64,000 nt of DNA from Blastomonas sp. GTDB lineage: Bacteria; Pseudomonadota; Alphaproteobacteria; Sphingomonadales; Sphingomonadaceae. Position numbers and translations under genes: made by a program. The notes beneath the pieces are model-generated. The model had not been told where the DNA came from. It made no database searches and saw only the letters and a program-made list of their open reading frames with translations. The stretch is from NCBI RefSeq assembly GCF_030373265.1, contig NZ_JAUCZC010000013.1, positions 45,616-109,615 of the forward strand, in the 5' to 3' direction. Shown here piece after piece: positions 45,200-53,856 of this stretch; the stretch's first letter is position 1; each line of letters begins with the position of its first letter.

Positions 45200-45612
45200 A
45201 CACTCATGCGCCGCGCCCGCTGCCCGCGCTGACCAGCGACACCATGCCATTCTGGACTGCCGGTGCGCACGGCCAGTTGCTGATTCAGCAATGCTGCTTG
45301 TGCAGCTATTTTATTCATCCGCCCACCGGCTTCTGCCCCGAATGCGAAAATAGCGAAACGGTGTACACCGCCGTATCCGGGCGCGGCTTCGTCGAAACGT
45401 TCACGGTCAACTACAAGATATGGATGCCCGGCCTGCCAGATCGCTATGTGCTGGCGCTGGTGCGCCTTGCGGAGCAGAACGATGTTCGGCTGGCAACCAA
45501 CATCGTAGGATGCGATCCAGCTTCGGTGCGCTTCGACATGCCGGTAAAGGTTCAGTTCGAGCAAACCGGTGACTTGTGGATCCCGCTGTTTGCTCCTGAT
45601 CCTGTGCCATGA
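45196..45612 (+). CDS. DUF35 zinc-ribbon/OB-fold protein, partner of thiolase-like enzyme 2
   Basis: Protein of 138 aa with the same build as the one at 42.1 kb: zinc ribbon C-x2-C-x10-C-x2-C (CCLC...CPEC) and an OB fold (ETFTVNYKIWMPGLPDRYVLALVRLAEQNDVRL). Starts in ATGA overlap with the MFS stop and ends in ATGA overlap with thiolase-like gene 2, so it is co-translated with its presumed partner. It most likely binds the CoA end of the substrate and completes the aldolase active site. Confidence 0.87.
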   Translation: MNTHAPRPLPALTSDTMPFWTAGAHGQLLIQQCCLCSYFIHPPTGFCPECENSETVYTAVSGRGFVETFTVNYKIWMPGLPDRYVLALVRLAEQNDVRLATNIVGCDPASVRFDMPVKVQFEQTGDLWIPLFAPDPVP

Positions 45613-46793
45613 AAAGCTATCCCGAGAAGCAGACTGCGATCAGCGGCATCGGCCAATCGGTCATTTCTCGCGGAGCAGACAAATCCGCGCTTGGCCTGAC
45701 CATTGATGCAGCGCTGCAAGCGATCGGCAATGCCGGACTCAAGCGCGCCGATATTGACGGTATCGCCTGCTGGCCGGGCGGCAGCGGCGAGGCCAACGGC
45801 TTTGCCCCGGTCGGTATCCCGCAGCTGCAGGATGCATTGCGGCTCAAGCTCGACTGGTATTCCAACGCATCGGAGACCTCCGGCCAGTTCGGTGCCTTAT
45901 TCAATGCCATCGGCGCAATCGCAGTTGGGCTGGCGCGCCATGTACTTGTCTATCGCACGATGTACGAGGCGACCGCGCGCAAGACCGGGTTCGCCAATGC
46001 ACTCAACCGGCCAGGCGAGCGCGTCTACGGCATTTTCAACTGGTACGCGCCTTATCATTGCTATGCTGCGGCATTGCAGCAGGCGCTCTTCTTCAATCAG
46101 TATGTCCACAAATCGGGGATCAAGCCCGAACAGGTGGCTCAGATCGCAATCAACGGGCGGCGCAACGCTGTACTCAATCCGGCGGCGATCTATCGTACGC
46201 CGATCACAGTGGAGGATTATCTCGCCTCGCCCATCATCGCGACGCCGCTGCGCCTTTACGACTGCGACGTGCCGATCGATGGGGCGACCGCAATTATCCT
46301 GTCGCATCGTGATGCTGCCCGTGATGGCCCCAATCCGCTGACCTGGATCGAGGCGGTGGGCAGTTCGATGCGCTATCGCAACAGCTGGACCCAGCTCGAT
46401 GCGCTTTCGACGCAGGCGCAGCCTGAAGTCGCACGGATGATGTGGAACCGTACCGATCTGACGGTGGGCGATATCGATGTTGCCGAACTGTATGACGGGT
46501 TCAGCTTTCACACCATCAACTGGCTGGAAAATCTGGGTGTCTGCGGGCTTTACGAGGCCAAGGACTTTATCGGAGACGGTGCGAACATCGCGCTCGACGG
46601 CGCATTCCCGATCAACACCAATGGCGGCGCGCTGTCGGCCGGACGCATGCACGCTTATGGCCAGGTGCATGAGGCATGCACGCAGCTTTGGGGACTGGGC
46701 GGCGCACGTCAGGTGCAAGGCAACCCCAAAGTCGCGGCACTGACAACCGCGGGCGGACCACTGGCGGGGTGCTTTTTGCTGGCACGGGATTGA
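45609..46793 (+). CDS. Thiolase-like lipid-transfer protein (retro-aldolase type) 2
   Basis: Paralogue of the enzyme at 42.6 kb, 394 aa, starting KQTAISGIGQSVISRGADKSALGLTIDAAL. Again no nucleophilic Cys (YSNASETSGQFGALF) but Tyr in ELYDGFSFH and the late NTNGGALSAGRMHAYGQVHEACTQLWGLGGARQ motif. Two paralogous aldolase pairs suggest two successive cleavages or two related substrates. Last gene of the plus-strand run from 42.6 kb; the region after it is convergent with the SDR gene. Confidence 0.85.
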   Translation: MKSYPEKQTAISGIGQSVISRGADKSALGLTIDAALQAIGNAGLKRADIDGIACWPGGSGEANGFAPVGIPQLQDALRLKLDWYSNASETSGQFGALFNAIGAIAVGLARHVLVYRTMYEATARKTGFANALNRPGERVYGIFNWYAPYHCYAAALQQALFFNQYVHKSGIKPEQVAQIAINGRRNAVLNPAAIYRTPITVEDYLASPIIATPLRLYDCDVPIDGATAIILSHRDAARDGPNPLTWIEAVGSSMRYRNSWTQLDALSTQAQPEVARMMWNRTDLTVGDIDVAELYDGFSFHTINWLENLGVCGLYEAKDFIGDGANIALDGAFPINTNGGALSAGRMHAYGQVHEACTQLWGLGGARQVQGNPKVAALTTAGGPLAGCFLLARD

Positions 46794-46877
46794 TACTTTC
46801 TGGCTGCCGTACTTCAACCCGTTCGCGCCAGAGACCTATTTTGCCTGGCAGCGACACAATTCGGCATGATTCGTGCT

Positions 46878-47663
46878 CTAGCTGCGCATTACCCAGCCGC
46901 CGTCAACATTCAGCGTTTGCCCAGTCATCCAGCGTCCGGCTTCGGAGACCAGCAATAGCAGAGGGCCAACCAGCTCTTGCGGATCGGCCATGCCGTGGAT
47001 CGGGGTGCGGCCCTGCACGTAGGCAACAAGCGGACTGTCTGGCGGGGTCAAAGACAAACCTGCCGCGCTGGTCGTCATCCCCGGCGCGATCGCATTGACG
47101 GTGATGTTCTGGCTGCCGAGTTCGGTCGCCAGCGTCGTCGTCAGCCCCAGCAGAGCAAGCTTGGTGACGCCATAGACGGTCTGCGCCGGAAATGCCCCTG
47201 CCGAAAGCTGGTTGACGATCCGCCCGCCGCCGCGCGCGGCCATCGATGCGATCACTGCTTGTGTGCAGTTGAGCGCACCGTGCAGGTTGACGCGCAGCGC
47301 GCGGTCGAAATTTTCGGTGCTGATCTGGCTGGCGGGTGCGCCTACGATTTCAACCATCAGTGCAGCGTTGTTGACCAGTATATCGATGCCACCAAACGCT
47401 TCGGTCGCGGATGCGGCCATCGCGGCAGTGGACTCTCGGTTAGTGATGTCGACGCGGACCGCAATTGCCTTGCAACCCAGCGCAGTGATCTCGTCGGCAA
47501 CAGATTGTGCGCCGTCACCATTGATGTCGGCCACCACGACGGCCGCACCCGCATTGGCGAGGCCCAGCGCATAGGCGCGGCCGATGCTGTTGCCGCGTCC
47601 CCCTGCGCCGGTGACAACAGCTACCTTGCCATCAAGACGGAACTGCTCGTTCGAAAAAGCCAT
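46878..47663 (-). CDS. SDR family oxidoreductase
   Basis: Short-chain dehydrogenase of 261 aa: VAVVTGAGGRGNSIGRAYA near residue 15, an expanded glycine motif seen in the group annotated as 3-hydroxyacyl-CoA or steroid dehydrogenases, then DILVNNAALM, Ser in IVNQLSAGAFP and YGVTKLALL. The C-terminus GRWMTGQTLNVDGGWVM is standard for the family. It lies 14 nt after the aldehyde dehydrogenase on the same strand, so alcohol and aldehyde oxidation are co-expressed. Confidence 0.88.
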   Translation of the reverse strand: MAFSNEQFRLDGKVAVVTGAGGRGNSIGRAYALGLANAGAAVVVADINGDGAQSVADEITALGCKAIAVRVDITNRESTAAMAASATEAFGGIDILVNNAALMVEIVGAPASQISTENFDRALRVNLHGALNCTQAVIASMAARGGGRIVNQLSAGAFPAQTVYGVTKLALLGLTTTLATELGSQNITVNAIAPGMTTSAAGLSLTPPDSPLVAYVQGRTPIHGMADPQELVGPLLLLVSEAGRWMTGQTLNVDGGWVMRS

Positions 47664-47677
47664 AAGTTGATCCCTTC

Positions 47678-49129
47678 TCAGGCGATGGTGACGGTCTTGT
47701 AGCGCAGGAACTCGTCAATACCGGCCTTCCCGCCTTCCTTGCCGAAACCGGAAATTCCGACGCCGCCGAAGGGCGTGTGCGGGTTGATTTGCGTCGCGCC
47801 GTTCACGTAGACGCCGCCAGCATACAACCGCTCGGCCAGCCGGTGGACGCGTTTGAGGTCGTTCGACTGGATGTAGGCGGCCAGGCCGTACTGGCTGTTG
47901 TTGGCAATGGCGACAGCTTCGTCCTCATCGTGGAACTTCATCACCACCAGTGCGGGACCGAAGATCTCGACCTGCGCGATTTCGCTGTCAGGGTCGGCAT
48001 CGGCAATGATCGTCGGCTCGATGAAGTTGCCGCTCGCCAAAGCCCCGCCGCTGCGGGTGCCGCCGAGCAGGAACCTCCCGCTGCCCTCACTGCGTACCCG
48101 GTCGAACATGCCGCTGACGCGCTCGCACGCCGCAGCGTTGATCAGCGGACCGACCTGGACCCCTGGTTCGAACGGATCGCCGACCTTGTACTGGCTGGCG
48201 ATGGCGTGGAGCTTGCCCAGCACCTCGTCATAAATATCGGCATGGACCAGCAGCCGCGTCGGCAGCGCACAGCCCTGACCCGAAAGAATGCCGATCGACC
48301 AGAACACCGCGCGTTGGCAGGCGGCATCGATATCGCAATCCGGAAACATCAGGCTGGCGGATTTGCCGCCCAGTTCCATGACGCACGGTTTGATCTGTTC
48401 GGCGCAGACCGCCATGATTTTGCGCGCGGTTATCGGCCCGCCGGTAAAGCTGATCAGCTCGACTTTGTTGTTGCGCACCAGTGCCTCTCCTGCCTCAGCT
48501 GTACCCGGCATGATGGCGATGACGCCATCGGGCACACCTGCCTGCTTGCACAGCCGCGCAAACAATTCTGGCGCAAACGGCGTAATCTCGGCGGGTTTGA
48601 CGATCACGCAATTGCCTGCCGCGAGCGCCGGGGCAACCTTCATCGCCAGAGAAATCAGCGGACCGTTCCAGGTGATTATGATGCCAACGATACCGATTGG
48701 CTCCGGCACGGTATAAGAAAATTCGCCACGCGTGTCGAAGGTGCTGATGAGCTCGCCCGAGAGCTTGTCGCACCAGCCCGCATAATAGCGAGTCCAGGCA
48801 ACTGCAGTATCGACACCTCGCTCACCGGCGAAGAGCGGTGTGCCACCGTCGAGCGCCGCCGCTTCGGCGAATTGGGTCTTATTGGCCTCCATGAGATCGG
48901 CCAGGCGATTGAGGATGTCGCGGCGCTCTTCGGGGCGCGAGCGCCGCCAGCCATCCCGCGCAGCGTGCGCGATAGTCACAGCCTCTGCCATTTCGTCGGG
49001 ACCGGCGAGCGGAATGGTGCCCTGCACTTTGCCGGTCACCGGACTGACATGATCATGACTGCCGCCGGAGCCTTGGGCGCGCGACATTCCGCCGATATGC
49101 AGGCATACTTTCGGGGGCTCGGTGGCCAT
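47678..49129 (-). CDS. NAD(P)-dependent aldehyde dehydrogenase 1
   Basis: Aldehyde dehydrogenase of about 483 aa oxidising an aldehyde to its acid. Seen: NGPLISLAMKVAPALAAGNCVIVKP (Rossmann region), catalytic Glu in MELGGKSASLMF, catalytic Cys in SGQGCALPTR and the C-terminal NPHTPFGGVGISGFGKEGG. Two tandem ATGs (49132, 49129) follow GGAG; the second has better spacing, and an in-frame GTG at 49135 is less likely. Divergent from a second aldehyde dehydrogenase across a shared operator. Suitable to oxidise the aldehyde freed by the retro-aldolases or formed from a P450-derived alcohol. Confidence 0.88.
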   Translation of the reverse strand: MATEPPKVCLHIGGMSRAQGSGGSHDHVSPVTGKVQGTIPLAGPDEMAEAVTIAHAARDGWRRSRPEERRDILNRLADLMEANKTQFAEAAALDGGTPLFAGERGVDTAVAWTRYYAGWCDKLSGELISTFDTRGEFSYTVPEPIGIVGIIITWNGPLISLAMKVAPALAAGNCVIVKPAEITPFAPELFARLCKQAGVPDGVIAIMPGTAEAGEALVRNNKVELISFTGGPITARKIMAVCAEQIKPCVMELGGKSASLMFPDCDIDAACQRAVFWSIGILSGQGCALPTRLLVHADIYDEVLGKLHAIASQYKVGDPFEPGVQVGPLINAAACERVSGMFDRVRSEGSGRFLLGGTRSGGALASGNFIEPTIIADADPDSEIAQVEIFGPALVVMKFHDEDEAVAIANNSQYGLAAYIQSNDLKRVHRLAERLYAGGVYVNGATQINPHTPFGGVGISGFGKEGGKAGIDEFLRYKTVTIA

Positions 49130-49166
49130 CATCACTCTCCGGACAACATTATCTTTTTCATCGATT

Positions 49167-49186
49167 ACCTAGTTATATATCTCGGT
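49167..49186. promoter_or_regulatory. Degenerate ACCTAGT-N6 palindrome
   Basis: ACCTAGT-TATATA-TCTCGGT, 5 of 7 arm positions paired. Its left arm and flank (ATTACCTAGT) are identical to those of the perfect palindrome at 37853. It lies 38 bp upstream of aldehyde dehydrogenase 1. Confidence 0.35.
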
Positions 49187-49247
49187 GCAATCGCAAATTC
49201 TTGTCCCCCAGATCGGCGGTTGACGTACTCGCTCATCCGCCGTAATA

Positions 49248-49264
49248 ACTGACGAGTCATCAAT
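49248..49264. promoter_or_regulatory. TetR operator candidate, site 3
   Basis: ACTGACGAGTCATCAAT, same 7-3-7 layout as the other sites. It lies between the two divergent aldehyde dehydrogenase genes, 53 bp before the start at 49317. Confidence 0.6.
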
Positions 49265-49316
49265 TATAAGGCGCGTGCTGGAGTCGCAGCAAAGCCGCCA
49301 GATCCGGAGAGGCGCC

Positions 49317-50792
49317 ATGGGTTATCTGAAGCATCCCGATTGCCTGTATGTCGGTGGCGAGTGGTTAGCCGTCCCAGGCAGCGAGGCGGTGATCAATCCT
49401 GCCGATGAAAGCCTGATCATGATGGCGCCAGTGGGCACCTCCGCGATTGTCGAGGCCGCAATCGGCGCTGCGCGCGAGGCGTTTGATGCCGGGCCATGGC
49501 CGCGCCTTCCGCAAGCCGCACGGCAGGCGAAGCTGGCGGAGTTTCTAGATGCCATCGACCGTCGCAAGGCCGAGATCGTGCAGCTTATCGTTGCCGAGGC
49601 CGGAGCCACCCAGATGCTGGCCGACTATCTGCAATATGGCATCCCGATGCAGCATGCCCGTCACATGGTGGCGCTGTCGGCGCGCGATGCGGTGACCCCC
49701 CTGCCCGTGGAAGTGACGCCCAATATGCACGGCACGCTCACATTGGGCGGCGGCGTACTTTCGCGCGAACCGATGGGTGTGGTCGCGGCGATTACGCCCT
49801 ACAATTTTCCGTTCTTCCTCAACATCGGCAAGATCATTCCGGCTATGGCGGTGGGCTGCACAGTTGTGCTCAAACCTTCGCCCTACACTCCGATCGAGGC
49901 ACTGATCCTGGGCGAAATCGCCGAGGAGGTCGGCTTGCCCAACGGGGTACTCAACATCGTTACCGGCGATGTCGAGGCGGGCATGCTCCTCACCACCGAC
50001 AAGCGGGTCGATCTGATCAGCTTTACAGGGTCTGACAAGGTCGGCGCGATGATCCAGGCGCAGGCAGCCCCGACACTCAAACGCTGCCTGATGGAGCTCG
50101 GCGGCAAGTCCGCGTTGATCGTGCGCGCTGATGCCGATCTCCAGCAGGCCGCGATGCATGGCATGGGTGGGTTCGTCACCCATTGTGGACAGGGCTGCGC
50201 GCTACTCACGCGGCATATCGTCCACAATTCCGTGCGCGACGCTTATGTCACAACGCTGCAGGCGATGCTCGGTCACATCAAGATCGGTAACCCGGCGGAT
50301 CCTTCCGTCAACTACGGTCCGCTGATCCGCGAAGTCGCGCGCACGCGCACCGAGCATTATGTCGACATCGCCCGCAGCGAAGGCGCAACCCTGGTCGCGG
50401 GCGGCAAACGCCCGGACGGGTTCGACAAAGGGTTCTATTACGAACCGACCCTGTTCAACAACGTCAGCAATTCGAGTCGTCTGGCGCAGGAGGAGGTGTT
50501 CGGTCCCATTGGCGCGGTCATCGGTTATGATACCGACGAAGAAGCCATCGCGATGGCCAATGACAGCGACTTTGGCCTGTCCGGCGGCATCTTTTCCGCC
50601 AATGTCGGCCATGCCTATGAAATGGCCTTGCAGCTGCGCACTGGCGGCGTGTCAATCAACGGCGGATCGGGCCGAATGTCCAGCCATGCTCCGTTCGGCG
50701 GCATCAAACGGTCGGGCTATGGTCGCGAATATGGCGTCGATGGCCTCAACGAGTTCACCTACATCAAGACCATCGGTTTCCACGGGGCATAA
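49317..50792 (+). CDS. NAD(P)-dependent aldehyde dehydrogenase 2
   Basis: Aldehyde dehydrogenase of 491 aa, paralogous to but clearly distinct from the one on the other strand. TPYNFPFFLNIGKIIPAMAVGCTVVLKPSPYTP, catalytic Glu in MELGGKSALIV, catalytic Cys in HCGQGCALLTR and SSHAPFGGIKRSGYGREYG are intact. ATG 49317 follows GGAGAGGCGCC. It opens a tightly packed run of seven plus-strand genes (to 57271) with gaps of 0-11 nt: CoA-transferase, small protein, CoA ligase, crotonase, CoA-transferase-like protein, amidohydrolase. Confidence 0.9.
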   Translation: MGYLKHPDCLYVGGEWLAVPGSEAVINPADESLIMMAPVGTSAIVEAAIGAAREAFDAGPWPRLPQAARQAKLAEFLDAIDRRKAEIVQLIVAEAGATQMLADYLQYGIPMQHARHMVALSARDAVTPLPVEVTPNMHGTLTLGGGVLSREPMGVVAAITPYNFPFFLNIGKIIPAMAVGCTVVLKPSPYTPIEALILGEIAEEVGLPNGVLNIVTGDVEAGMLLTTDKRVDLISFTGSDKVGAMIQAQAAPTLKRCLMELGGKSALIVRADADLQQAAMHGMGGFVTHCGQGCALLTRHIVHNSVRDAYVTTLQAMLGHIKIGNPADPSVNYGPLIREVARTRTEHYVDIARSEGATLVAGGKRPDGFDKGFYYEPTLFNNVSNSSRLAQEEVFGPIGAVIGYDTDEEAIAMANDSDFGLSGGIFSANVGHAYEMALQLRTGGVSINGGSGRMSSHAPFGGIKRSGYGREYGVDGLNEFTYIKTIGFHGA

Positions 50793-50803
50793 GGGGGTAG
50801 CAT

Positions 50804-52039
50804 ATGACTCAGGTAATGAAGGGCGTACGCGTCCTTGAGATCGCCCAGTTCACCTTCGTGCCGGCAGCCGGCGCGGTGCTGTCGGACTGGGGCGCCGATG
50901 TCATCAAGATCGAACATCCTGTGCGCGGCGATGCCCAGCGCGGCATCAAGATGCTCCAGCGCCTTGCCGTAAACCCGCAACGATCTTCGCTAATGCAACA
51001 CCCCAATCGCGGCAAGCGCAGCGTTGGCGTCGACGTCTCTTCAGCCGAGGGGCAAGAGCTGATCTATGAGATCGCCAAAACCTGCGATGTGTTTCTGACC
51101 AACTATCTGCCCGCGCAGCGTCAGAAGCTGAAAATCGATCTGGAGCATATCCGCGCCGCTAACCCTGACATCATCTATGCGCGCGGATCGGCCTATGGCG
51201 ACAAGGGGCCCGAGCGCGAGAAAGGCGGCTTCGATTCGACCGCCTTCTGGGCGCGAGGCGGCTCGTCGATGATGGTTACCCCCAAGGAGCTGGACGGCCC
51301 GCTTCTGCAACCCGGCCCGGCATATGGCGACACCATCGGCGGCATGAACATCGCAGGCGGAATTGCCGCAGCACTTTTCCACCGCGAACGCACCGGCGAG
51401 GCGAGCGAGGTCGACGTATCGCTGCTGTCTTCGGGCATCTGGGCAACGGCCTGTGCTGTCGATATCGCGATGGAAATGCCCGACCAGCAGGATTTGTTCG
51501 TTGCGGCCATGCCCGGCGGTTCTACCGTCGCCACCAACCCCTTTATCGGCGCGTTCCGGACTGCCGACGGCAAGTATATCAACCTCACCGTGCTCTCGCC
51601 CGGCCCCTATATCGAGGACGTGTTCGGCCATCTTGGGATCGCCGATCATGCCTCGGATCCCCGCTTTTCGACAGCAGAAGCGATCATGACGAACGCCAAA
51701 GAGGCCTATGAGCTTGTGAAGGCAGCCATCGCCTCGCAACCCTTTGCCCATTGGATGCAGCAGCTGAAGACGATGCGCGGTCAATGGGCACCGTATCAGT
51801 CGGTGCAGGACATCGGCACCGATGAACAGGTCAAGGCCAACGACATGATTTTCGACGTCGAATCCGCAGATGGCGGACCGCCGATCCGGCTGGTCGCCAA
51901 CCCTGTTCAATTCAATCGCGAGGGTGCGACCAATACTCGCGCGCCTGAAGCATCCGAACACACCGAACTTTTCCTGATGGAAATGGGTGTAGAGTGGGAC
52001 CGCATAGAGAACCTGAAGGCCAAGGGGGCCATTGCGTAA
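50804..52039 (+). CDS. CaiB/BaiF family III CoA-transferase 1
   Basis: Family III CoA-transferase of 411 aa moving CoA between acids in the cytosol. Starts MTQVMKGVRVLEIAQFTFVPAAGAVLSDWGADVIKIEHP, has LMQHPNRGKRSVGVD and the catalytic Asp in AYGDTIGGMNIAGGIAAALFHRERTG, all canonical. The TAATG overlap with the next small gene implies coupling. It offers an ATP-free way to load CoA, next to two CoA ligases. Donor and acceptor unknown; close relatives in steroid clusters act on bile-acid-like CoA esters. Confidence 0.88.
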   Translation: MTQVMKGVRVLEIAQFTFVPAAGAVLSDWGADVIKIEHPVRGDAQRGIKMLQRLAVNPQRSSLMQHPNRGKRSVGVDVSSAEGQELIYEIAKTCDVFLTNYLPAQRQKLKIDLEHIRAANPDIIYARGSAYGDKGPEREKGGFDSTAFWARGGSSMMVTPKELDGPLLQPGPAYGDTIGGMNIAGGIAAALFHRERTGEASEVDVSLLSSGIWATACAVDIAMEMPDQQDLFVAAMPGGSTVATNPFIGAFRTADGKYINLTVLSPGPYIEDVFGHLGIADHASDPRFSTAEAIMTNAKEAYELVKAAIASQPFAHWMQQLKTMRGQWAPYQSVQDIGTDEQVKANDMIFDVESADGGPPIRLVANPVQFNREGATNTRAPEASEHTELFLMEMGVEWDRIENLKAKGAIA

Positions 52040-52347
52040 TGGAAATCAAGCCTGGATCGCGCTGGAAGAGCGCTGTGTGCACTGCAGAGTTGGTGGTGGT
52101 CCGGCCCCCCGCCAGCGCTGGCGAATTGCAGTGTGGCGGCGTTGCTGTCATCGCGCAAGCTTCGGATCAAGCACCTACGGGCGCGATCGATCCCGCTCAC
52201 GCCAACGGCGTACTGATCGGCAAGCGCTATACCGATCTGCCAACGGGACTTGAAGTGTTGGGTGCAAAGCCCGGCAAGGGCTCGCTGGCATTCGACGGCC
52301 GACCGCTCACCCTCAAGGAAGCCAAGCCGCTTCCGGCATCGGACTGA
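52039..52347 (+). CDS. Small conserved-looking protein, function unknown
   Basis: Protein of 102 aa starting [24 protein letters not shown] in TAATG overlap with the CoA-transferase. It has two cysteines (SAVC and QCGG) and a C-terminal KRYTDLPTGLEVLGAKPGKGSLAFDGRPLTLKEAKPLP. No signal peptide or helix. I recall short proteins of this pattern (C-x3-VVVV ... CGG) beside acyl-CoA genes in actinobacteria and sphingomonads, without known function. The two Cys could bind a metal or form a redox pair. It is 6 nt from the CoA ligase start, so it is part of the operon. Confidence 0.7.
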   Translation: MEIKPGSRWKSAVCTAELVVVRPPASAGELQCGGVAVIAQASDQAPTGAIDPAHANGVLIGKRYTDLPTGLEVLGAKPGKGSLAFDGRPLTLKEAKPLPASD

Positions 52348-52353
52348 TCCACG

Positions 52354-53850
52354 GTGCAGACCGCGCTCATCCTCGAAATCGCCGCAGATGCCTGCCCGGA
52401 GCGGATCGCGCTTGGCAGTTTACACGATGGCATGCGCTTTGCGGCGCTGCGCGCGCGGGCCAATGCTGCGGCACATTGGCTGCGCCAAAGCCAGGGCCAT
52501 AACGCCGCGTTCATCGGCATGAACGGTGCAGCGTTACCGGTACTGCTGTTCGCCAGCGGGATGGCCGGGATGCCCTTCGTGCCGATCAACTACCGGCTCG
52601 GCGACGACGACCTGCGCAGGCTTGTCGCCCGCACGGCGCCGGGCGTCGTGGTTGTCGATGATGACATGGCCGACCGGATATCAGGAACACCCGGCATCGA
52701 CATTATCTTGCGCAGCACATTCGAGTCGCGCTTTGTGGACGGCCCCCTCCCGGTGCCGGCCCCCCTTCCTGATCACGAGAACGATATTGCGGTGCTGCTG
52801 TTCACCAGCGGCACCACCGGTGATCCCAAGGCGGCGGTGCTGCGACATGTCAATCTGACATCCTATGTCATGTCTACCGTAGAGTTTCTGGGTTGCGATG
52901 AGGACGAGGCCACGCTTGTCAGCGTGCCGCCTTACCATATCGCAGGGATATCGGCGGTTTTGACAGCAGCCTATGGCGGGCGGCGGCTGGTCTATCTTCC
53001 GGCATTCACTGCAGAAGCCTGGGTCGAGATTGCAGCGCGCGAAGCCATCACCCACGCCATGGTGGTGCCGACCATGCTGGGCCGGATCCTCGATATCATG
53101 GCCAGTACCGGCCAAACGCTCCCAAATCTCAAATCCTTGTCCTATGGTGGGGGAAGGATGCCCGAGCCCGTGATCGCCCGCGCGCTGCAAGTCTTGCCTC
53201 ATGTCGATTTTGTCAACGCATATGGCCTGACCGAAACCAGTTCGACGGTCGCCCTGCTGAGCGCCGACGATCATCGCAACGCCATTTTGTCCAGCGATCC
53301 TGCAGTGCGACGTCGGCTTGGCTCGGTCGGCAGGCCTCTGCCAGCACTGGAACTGGAGATCCGCGGACCCGATGGCGCACGGTTGGGGCCGGGCGAGCCA
53401 GGGGAAATCTTCGTCCGGGGCGAACAGGTGTCGGGAGAGTATCTGCACAAAAAGACGATCGCACCTGATGGCTGGTTCGCGACCAACGATGGCGGCTGGC
53501 TGGACGAGGATGGCTATCTGTTTATTGAGGGGCGCCTGGACGATGTCATCGTGCGGGGCGGTGAAAACATATCGCCCGGGGAGATCGAGGACGTGCTGCG
53601 CGGCCACCCGCAAGTCGCCGACTGCGCGGTGCTGGGGCTGCCCGACGTGCAATGGGGCGAGAAGGTCGCCGCCGTCATCGTCTGTCGGCCCGGCATCTGC
53701 GATACCGATGCGCTGGCAGACTTGGTCAAGGCGAGGCTGCGCTCGACCAAGACTCCCGAAGCGTGGTTCTTCCGTGACACGCTGCCGTATAACGAGACCG
53801 GCAAGCTGCTGCGCCGGGTGCTTAAGGCCGAGCTTGCAGTCGAGAGCTAG
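52354..53850 (+). CDS. AMP-forming acyl-CoA ligase 2
   Basis: Adenylate-forming ligase of 498 aa with GTG start. LLFTSGTTGDPKAAVLRH (P-loop, about residues 148-165), VNAYGLTETSSTVALL (A5), GWFATNDGGWLDEDGYLFIEGRLDDVIVRGGENISP (A7/A8) and the catalytic Lys in ETGKLLRRVLK are visible. Different from the ligase at 38 kb in sequence and length. The position between a CoA-transferase and a crotonase suggests a later acid intermediate of the same route. Substrate undetermined. Confidence 0.88.
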   Translation: MQTALILEIAADACPERIALGSLHDGMRFAALRARANAAAHWLRQSQGHNAAFIGMNGAALPVLLFASGMAGMPFVPINYRLGDDDLRRLVARTAPGVVVVDDDMADRISGTPGIDIILRSTFESRFVDGPLPVPAPLPDHENDIAVLLFTSGTTGDPKAAVLRHVNLTSYVMSTVEFLGCDEDEATLVSVPPYHIAGISAVLTAAYGGRRLVYLPAFTAEAWVEIAAREAITHAMVVPTMLGRILDIMASTGQTLPNLKSLSYGGGRMPEPVIARALQVLPHVDFVNAYGLTETSSTVALLSADDHRNAILSSDPAVRRRLGSVGRPLPALELEIRGPDGARLGPGEPGEIFVRGEQVSGEYLHKKTIAPDGWFATNDGGWLDEDGYLFIEGRLDDVIVRGGENISPGEIEDVLRGHPQVADCAVLGLPDVQWGEKVAAVIVCRPGICDTDALADLVKARLRSTKTPEAWFFRDTLPYNETGKLLRRVLKAELAVES

Positions 53851-53856
53851 GGGCGT

